Assembly: GCA_905220665.1 (NCBI GenBank)
Contig: CAJNAR010000145.1
Coordinates: 248,001 to 312,000 of the forward strand
DNA from: Albugo candida
Lineage: Eukaryota > Oomycota > Peronosporomycetes > Albuginales > Albuginaceae
Direction: 5' to 3'
DNA: 64,000 nucleotides
Shown: in pieces, positions 59,021-64,000 of the stretch
Layout of the letters: every line of letters starts with the position of its first letter
Numbering within the stretch: position 1 is the first letter of the stretch
Position numbers and translations under genes: made by a program
Notes under the pieces: model-generated
Database searches by the model: none
What the model was told of the DNA's origin: nothing
The model's input: the letters and a program-made list of their open reading frames with translations, nothing else

Positions 59021-59632
59021 TTACGTCATGCCTACTTGAATTATTACTCCACAACTCTTTTAGAAAATAAGTAAGTTTACATTTCTGACCAATAGAAGTC
59101 ATTTACGTCTAAGGCTAATTCTGGTAGATACAGTTACCTTCAACTGAGCTAACCACTCATCATTAATAGAAGATTCATCCACTTTGTTGAGCTATAATGC
59201 GTCGTAAGGACGCAAAAGTTATTATACACTAACGGCCGAAAATAAAATGTATCATGAAAAATTGTGTGAAGAAAAAATTTCTAATATTTACTAAAACTTG
59301 ACGTGAATCTAATCTTGTAACCGGAATTCTGCAACACCGCTTCTTATGACCGATTTTTCCGCAATTGCTGCACCTGCATTTTCCCTGTGTCTGATCCCAA
59401 ATGCTATGTGTCAAATGAAAATTGTCACATGTATTAGCCTATCACAGTTGAAAGTTCTGTGTATTAGCCAATCACAAATTCTTCTCGATTGAAATTGTTG
59501 GAGCAACAGTTTAGGGTGTGCATGGATGTTATCACTTCAAAATGTAAAATCATTTATGTATTTTACAAAAACGAAAAAGTTGTGAGAGTAATAATTCAAA
59601 TAGGCATGTTGTAATTCAAAAAAAAGTTGTCG
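59021..59632 (-). mobile_element. Small TIR element carrying a zinc-knuckle frame, copy 1
   Basis: This arm of the palindrome is itself bounded by inverted repeats of about 50 bases. The outer end (TACGTCATGCCTACTTGAAT, TATTACTCCACAAC) matches the inverse of the inner end (GTTGTGAGAGTAATAATTCA, AATAGGCATGTTGTAATTC). Inside is a 61-codon frame with a zinc knuckle. The element looks like a MULE derivative that lost the transposase core and kept the 3' coding end. Confidence 0.65.
59229..59414 (-). CDS. 61-residue zinc-knuckle peptide, copy 1
   Basis: The frame starts MTHSIWDQTQGKCRCSNCGK and contains one CCHC knuckle (C-S-N-C, G-K-I-G-H, C-C), followed by a hydrophobic end. The same knuckle closes the transposases of the MULEs around it, so this is likely their C-terminal remnant. 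Both palindrome arms keep the peptide unchanged. Whether it is expressed is unknown. Confidence 0.4.
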   Translation of the reverse strand: MTHSIWDQTQGKCRCSNCGKIGHKKRCCRIPVTRLDSRQVLVNIRNFFFTQFFMIHFIFGR

Positions 59633-59697
59633 AGTTATCAATACCCTTTAAAAAATAAATAAGGGTATTAAAAAATAAATAAGGGTATTGATATCTC

Positions 59698-60310
59698 GAC
59701 AACTTTTTTTTGAATTACAACATGCCTATTTGAATTATTACTCTCACAACTTTTTCGTTTTTGTAAAATACATAAATGATTTTACATTTTGAAGTGATAA
59801 CATCCATGCACACCCTAAACTGTTGCTCCAACAATTTCAATCGAGAAGAATTTGTGATTGGCTGATACACAGAACTTTCAACTGTGATAGGCTAATACAT
59901 GTGACAATTTTCATTTGACACATAGCATTTGGGATCAGACACAGGGAAAATGCAGGTGCAGCAATTGCGGAAAAATCGGTCATAAGAAGCGGTGTTGCAG
60001 AATTCCGGTTACAAGATTAGATTCACGTCAAGTTTTAGTAAATATTAGAAATTTTTTCTTCACACAATTTTTCATGATACATTTTATTTTCGGCCGTTAG
60101 TGTATAATAACTTTTGCGTCCTTACGACGCATTATAGCTCAACAAAGTGGATGAATCTTCTATTAATGATGAGTGGTTAGCTCAGTTGAAGGTAACTGTA
60201 TCTACCAGAATTAGCCTTAGACGTAAATGACTTCTATTGGTCAGAAATGTAAACTTACTTATTTTCCAAAAGAGTTTGTGGAGTAATAATTCAAGTAGGC
60301 ATGACGTAAA
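59698..60310 (+). mobile_element. Small TIR element carrying a zinc-knuckle frame, copy 2
   Basis: This is the inverse copy of 59,021-59,632 with the same inner and outer ends. The two copies stand head to head around the 31-base spacer. Confidence 0.65.
59915..60100 (+). CDS. 61-residue zinc-knuckle peptide, copy 2
   Basis: The protein sequence is identical to the copy at 59229-59414, on the opposite strand. An ATG follows GTGACAATTTTCATTTGAC-type AT-rich sequence. The two copies are a consequence of the palindrome. Confidence 0.4.
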   Translation: MTHSIWDQTQGKCRCSNCGKIGHKKRCCRIPVTRLDSRQVLVNIRNFFFTQFFMIHFIFGR

Positions 60311-60319
60311 TTAAAAATA

Positions 60320-61058
60320 AGGGAGACGCTATGGTCACAGACAAAACTACTACGGCCACAGACAAAGCTACTACGGCCACAGACAATTGATCTAACCAAT
60401 CATAGCTCACAAAATTTGATTGTTGCTAAGTACGCTAGCCGATCAGGTCACTTGTCTTCTTTTGAACACGAGCTTATTCTGTTTCTTACGCTGTTTTTGT
60501 TATATTGTTCTATCGTAGGCACGGTTTTTTTCTGATATCTGTGTATGGTAGGTTAATAGTAGAGACTCTAAAGATTAGGATGTTCGAAAGGTGGCTGTTG
60601 CTGTTGAGAGAAATAAATAATCGTCATTTGAAAAATTATTTATTATTATTTATGTTGATATAAATTCTATTTTCAGAATTAAAAGTATTTAGTAATAAAA
60701 GTAGAAGAGCATGGCTCCGCGCCGATTGCCATTGGAGTTTTTTCTACCTGTCATTGCGAAAGTTCAGTGATTGGAAAAAACACATAGGAAGAAAGGAATA
60801 CTATAAACTAACTTGTTCAAATACTTCCCCCCCCCCCGAAGGGTGTAACATGAGATCATCCGGTTGATATGTTTTATAATGTCACCACGTGGGGTCGGCT
60901 GCGAGAAAGGTACAATTTTCATTTGCTGCTTTGCCAGTTCTGGCGTACTTCGCAACACTATAATTTTGTGAGCTGTGATTGGTTACATCAATTGTCTGTG
61001 GCCGTAGTAGTTTTGTCTGTGGCCGTAGTATTAATGTCTGTGGCCATAGCGGCTCCCT
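60320..61058 (-). mobile_element. Non-autonomous internal-deletion derivative of MULE 2
   Basis: This 739-base element has the same ends as MULE 2 (AGGGAGACGCTATGG start, GGCTCCCT end), with three iteron copies at each end. Its interior contains only a piece homologous to MULE 2 bases about 57,190-57,430. The shared block runs from GTAGAAGAGCA through GTGATTGGAAAAAACACA and CACCACGTGGGGTCGG to CCAGTTCTG, where it jumps to the right terminal repeat at about 60,957. The insertion is flanked by AAAAATA on both sides, a possible 7-base target duplication in low-complexity sequence. Confidence 0.85.
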
Positions 61059-61253
61059 AAAAATAAATGTTTCTTAAAAAAGTTGTCGGGATATCAATAC
61101 CCATTATTTATTGCTTAAAAAAGCTGTGGAGTAATAAATCAAGTAGACATCATGTAATTTAAAATGAAAAATAAAAATGTAATAAAAAAAAGTTGTCGGG
61201 ATACCAATTTTAGTTTTCGGGATATCAATACCCTTTTGAAATTGGTATATTTT
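61059..61253. repeat. Fragments of the small TIR element ends
   Basis: The motif AGTTGTCGGGATATCAATAC appears at about 61,080 and in partial form at 61,190-61,240. Between them lies a diverged copy of the outer arm end (CTGTGGAGTAATAAATCAAG). These are relics of the elements that form the palindrome. Confidence 0.6.
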
Positions 61254-62242
61254 GGGAATCGTTATTCAGCACTCACTTTCTCTGTAATCAACACTCAACC
61301 TTCATAACTTGATACATTATTGGCCTCTGATTGGTTAAAATTAGTACAACAGAATAAAAAGTTTAGAATTACGAGAATCGTTATTTAGCCAAAAACCTTC
61401 ATAAATTAATGGAAATTGTAGCCTCTGATTGGTCGAATAGATTCAATAGAATAGATAAATATATATAAATCACACTGTTGTCTCCTGGAACTTCAATTTA
61501 CCTGTAGGCTTGACGACATCTACAATGGGCTATCCTTGCGCCCATGCTTTTTGTCACCAAGTAATACCACTTTCTGCTAATGATTTTGATCAGCATTGGG
61601 TGGCTGTTACAGCCAATGCCAGTTCATAATGAGGGTGGGACCATGCCAATTGGAATTGAGATAGCATTGAAGAGGATTAATGATGAGTATGGGAATGTTT
61701 CCAATCATCGTAAGCGTGCGATGCTAGACTATGTCTTGGCAGTCCCAGACACAAAAAGTCGCGATCCTGTGCAAGTGCGCACGCATAGTAGGCCATCGAG
61801 CTTAACGCAGCGACTTCCATCGAATGTTTGAGCATGGTAGCGCTGCTTTAGATGCTCCTGTGCATCGCCGAAGATGTCGAAAATGCCAAAAGAAGACGGG
61901 TCACAATGCCAGAACCAGCCGTCAAGAAGCAACAGCAGCACGAACAGCACCAGCAACTTGCAGCAGTAGATTTAATTACAGACTTAAATTTAAGTAGTAC
62001 AAAACTTGCAGAGACCGAAGTTTTTTTAATGTCATTTTTTTCATTTCGTTGGATTTATTTAGACCAATCAGAGGCCACGCTTTTCATGAATTTATGAACG
62101 ATGGGGGCTGATTAATGATTCCCGTAATTTATTTTTATTTATCTTTTATATTTGTTTAAACCAATCAGAAGTCACAATTGCCATTAATTTATGGAGGCTG
62201 AGTGCTGATTACAGAAAAGGTGAGTGCTGAATAACGATTCCC
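61254..62242 (+). mobile_element. Third TIR element, MULE-derived
   Basis: The ends are inverse copies over about 190 bases: left GGGAATCGTTATTCAGCACT, right inverse AGTGCTGAATAACGATTCCC. Each end carries the internal motif CTCTGATTGGT twice or nearly so. Flanks TATATTTT and TATAATTT could be an imperfect target duplication. The interior keeps about 330 bases of transposase C-terminal coding sequence, so it is non-autonomous. Confidence 0.78.
61580..61960 (+). pseudogene. Transposase C-terminal remnant in the third element
   Basis: The frame at 61,580-61,831 includes IGIEIALKRINDEYGNVSNH and DPVQVRTHSRPSSLTQR, similar in character to the linker before the zinc knuckle in the other MULEs (SGLTQRNLSQF). 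After a frame change, CRKCQKKTGHNA near 61,870 is a knuckle with one extra residue and without its last Cys. The remnant is non-functional. Confidence 0.55.
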
Positions 62243-62252
62243 TATAATTTTT

Positions 62253-64000
62253 GGGAATTGCTATTTCCACCCAGCTTTTTGCTATTTTCCCCACCAAGTT
62301 TTTTTCTGACCAATCAGATTACGGCGTTCTTTCAAATCAACTTTTTACTATTTCCACCCACCTACAGCCTGTGCAATATATGGTTGGGCAAAGTTAGGGA
62401 TACTAGGGAGGGGTGAGCGTTCTGACAATGCAAAGGAGAAGGGATTAGTTTAGATTTTAGATGTAAATTCAGTTTTTCTTTTACTTTGCTCACCTGCATT
62501 ACTTCCCTTGAATTCATTGCTGTGTAATGGTGACAGGATAACCGAAGACGGAACAGAATTTGTCATCGAAATTTGGAATGGCCTTTCATCTTTCCTACGC
62601 GATGAGAATGGTGTTGATATCTTCGTAGGACAATTTCGTACATCATGTCCCTCCCTGTTACATTTTTTACATTGCCGCTTAGGCTTTATTGCATGCTCAA
62701 GTGCTGACGGTTCGCACTTTTTCGATGAATCGGGAACCTTATTTTGAGCGCCAAGTGGACGTCCTTTTGCCTTTACAACAGAAGGTTCAGCATGGGCTGA
62801 AAAACTCCCACTTGCCAATTACGGAATTTTAGCATGAATGATTGACTTATCGGCTGGCGAGCAATTCAAATATCGGCTTTCCAGTGATTTCGATTGAAGG
62901 TGAAAGGATGCGATGTTGTTCGACATGATAGAAACTTGCTTGGGTACCTTCCGTTATTGCATTATAACTAATGTCACGTAGGAGCTAATGCTCGTGGACT
63001 GATGTTAAGGGTATGTATGGGGCTGTTACAAAGCTCATGGATTTCATGCACACATGGTAATACCAAAGTGCTCCGCAAAGTATGACTGCCCGCATTCTTC
63101 AAATCCTCTCCCGGTCTATTAAATTCCTATTCGATTTTTCTGAGGGAAAAAATGGACAAGCGTCCAACCAGCTTCTGATTACTTACACTACCACGGAATA
63201 CATGTGAAACGCGGATTTGTTCGCTGGCAATGTTTGCTTCAAGCTCCCGTGCTTGGTCCTTAATGGCTTGCTTCACTCCTGCCTGAACAAAATTCAGATT
63301 TCCAATAGATGTTTGTAGGTACCACTTTAAAGCCGAATGCGCTCCTTCAACCGCCGACGTCAAAGTTTTTTGAGAATGCATCACCTTGTCTGTCCAAGCA
63401 CGCACAAATTTTGTTTTATGAGGAATCCAGTTTTTTTCTAAATAGCTGACAACGTCCAATTTTCCAACATACTTAAACTGAAATGCGCTCCATCCTGCAT
63501 CATAGTTTGCAATTGTCTTCAATGTACAAACATTTGTCCAACTTTCCAAAAACTCCTCCCATTCTCGTTCGTGCCAAATTCTTTCTTGCAATTCACAAGT
63601 ACATTTTGTTCGAATGCCGCATGCATCGGAGATGTGCGCAGTCCGGAATTTTTTTAATGGCACCAGCTAGTGCCAAATGGCGATCTGACCCAGAACGTCT
63701 GGAGTTTGTACCAACATGTTTTGCAACTGCCCAAGAGCCCGGATATAATCTGCCTTCCTCTCCCCTGATAGGAATGCAAATGCCAAGTAAAATGTTGAGT
63801 TCGTTCGCGTTCGTCCAACAATGCTCAGCAGAGACATCCTGAACCTGTTCTTTTTTACGTACAATCCAAGAGAAGAACCCTACTATACCGGCGAGTTAGA
63901 CGGATGAATGTTGGATGGGCAATAAACAAATGTATGACGCGGTCATCACCGGTGGTTCTCACTCACACTGTACGCCCAAGTGCTCGACGTGAGTTCATCC
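62253..64000 (-). mobile_element. Part of a fourth MULE running off the right edge
   Basis: The left end (GGGAATTGCTATTTCCACCC, with GACCAATCAGA about 60 bases in) has the style of the other MULE ends. The opposite terminal repeat is not in the window, so this end is inferred. Transposase coding on the minus strand fills 62,450 to the edge. Confidence 0.65.
62450..64000 (-). pseudogene. MULE transposase, broken, 5' part outside the window
   Basis: From the right edge leftward, the pieces are the segment IAHPTFIRLTRRYSRVLLLD with the first catalytic Asp intact, then a one-base loss after CT (near 63,860). The frame MSLLSIVGRTRTNSTFYLAF continues. SDRHLALAGAIKKIPDCAHL holds the second Asp and lies in another frame near 63,680. 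A further frame change precedes REWEEFLESWTNVC and KTKFVRAWTDKVMHSQKTLT with the V-E-G-A-H-S-A-L-K block. A zinc knuckle (CKKCNREGHDVRNC) is near 62,650 in the separate frame 62,450-62,818. At least three frameshifts are visible, but the catalytic residues seen are intact, so decay is recent. Confidence 0.75.

Larger units (their letters stand above)
59013..60318. repeat. Near-perfect palindrome of about 1.3 kb
   Basis: The two arms (about 59,013-59,649 and 59,681-60,318) are inverse copies centred near 59,665. They differ by only a few substitutions and a one-base indel. Differences include AGTT/AGAT near 59,635, TATTAGCC/TATCAGCC near 59,460 and ACAACTC/ACAAACTC near 59,050. The 31-base centre holds two tandem copies of AAAAAATAAATAAGGGTATT. 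Beyond the arms the inverse pairing continues, more weakly, into the end of MULE 2 and the start of its deletion derivative. The several arm differences argue against a simple assembly duplication. Confidence 0.88.

Noticed and set aside
60172..60200. tRNA-like GTTAGCTCAGTTGAAGG in the palindrome (also inverse near 59,140)
   Set aside because: It resembles a tRNA D-arm/A-box, but there is no B-box GGTTCGA, no acceptor stem pairing and no anticodon arm downstream.

Overview
The window looks like nuclear DNA of a compact, intron-containing microbial eukaryote. Most introns are 44-85 bases, with GT(A/G)NGT donors and (C/T)AG acceptors, and neighbouring genes are often less than 150 bases apart. 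The gene set (a plant-type vacuolar sorting receptor, a PGDH-PSAT serine-biosynthesis fusion, a copine/RING RGLG ligase, a YAK1 kinase, kinesin, exocyst, a CHD remodeller) fits a stramenopile. An oomycete is my best guess, and the slightly AT-rich compact sequence would suit an Albugo-like genome. This is inference from gene content and introns, not a database match.

Region 1, bases 1-44,350, is gene-dense. In order it holds: the 5' end of an unknown gene leaving the left edge (-), ribophorin II (+), PGDH-PSAT (-), RGLG E3 ligase (+), CHD chromatin remodeller (+), an unknown protein (+), vacuolar sorting receptor (-), exocyst Sec5 (-), kinesin (-), a membrane-anchored acid phosphatase (+), an OXLD + FAD/NADPH reductase fusion (+), a HIT protein (+), a mitochondrial PPR-like protein (-), diphthine-ammonia ligase (+), ribosome-biogenesis protein RLP24 (+), mitochondrial processing peptidase beta (+), a SWIM-finger MULE-derived protein (+), a WDR25-like protein (+), a HAT/TPR protein (-), YAK1 kinase (-) and cathepsin X (-). 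Most are housekeeping functions: secretion and glycosylation (ribophorin, VSR, Sec5), mitochondrial biogenesis (MPP, PPR, HAT/TPR), translation (DPH6, RLP24) and chromatin (CHD). I rebuilt splice junctions by hand wherever exon phases allowed. Most models are consistent in frame from start to stop; exceptions are stated.

Region 2, bases 44,354-64,000, is gene-poor and rich in transposons. It holds one bromodomain gene, one unknown spliced coding region, and a series of Mutator-like (MULE/FAR1 type) DNA transposons in several states of decay. One is a TIR-bounded relic with stop codons and frameshifts (46,740-48,992). A second MULE (56,158-59,008) has diverged TIRs and a broken transposase. 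A near-perfect palindrome of about 1.3 kb follows, made of two inverted copies of a small element that each keep the same 61-codon zinc-knuckle frame. A 739-base internal-deletion derivative of the second MULE lies next (60,320-61,058), then a third TIR element (61,254-62,242), then part of a fourth MULE that runs off the right edge.

The points I consider most worth checking are: the PGDH half of the serine-synthesis fusion appears to lack its whole catalytic triad; an oxidoreductase-like zinc module is fused to a diflavin-type reductase that lacks the FMN domain; and the nested inverted MULE array has terminal iterons and embedded CCAAT boxes.
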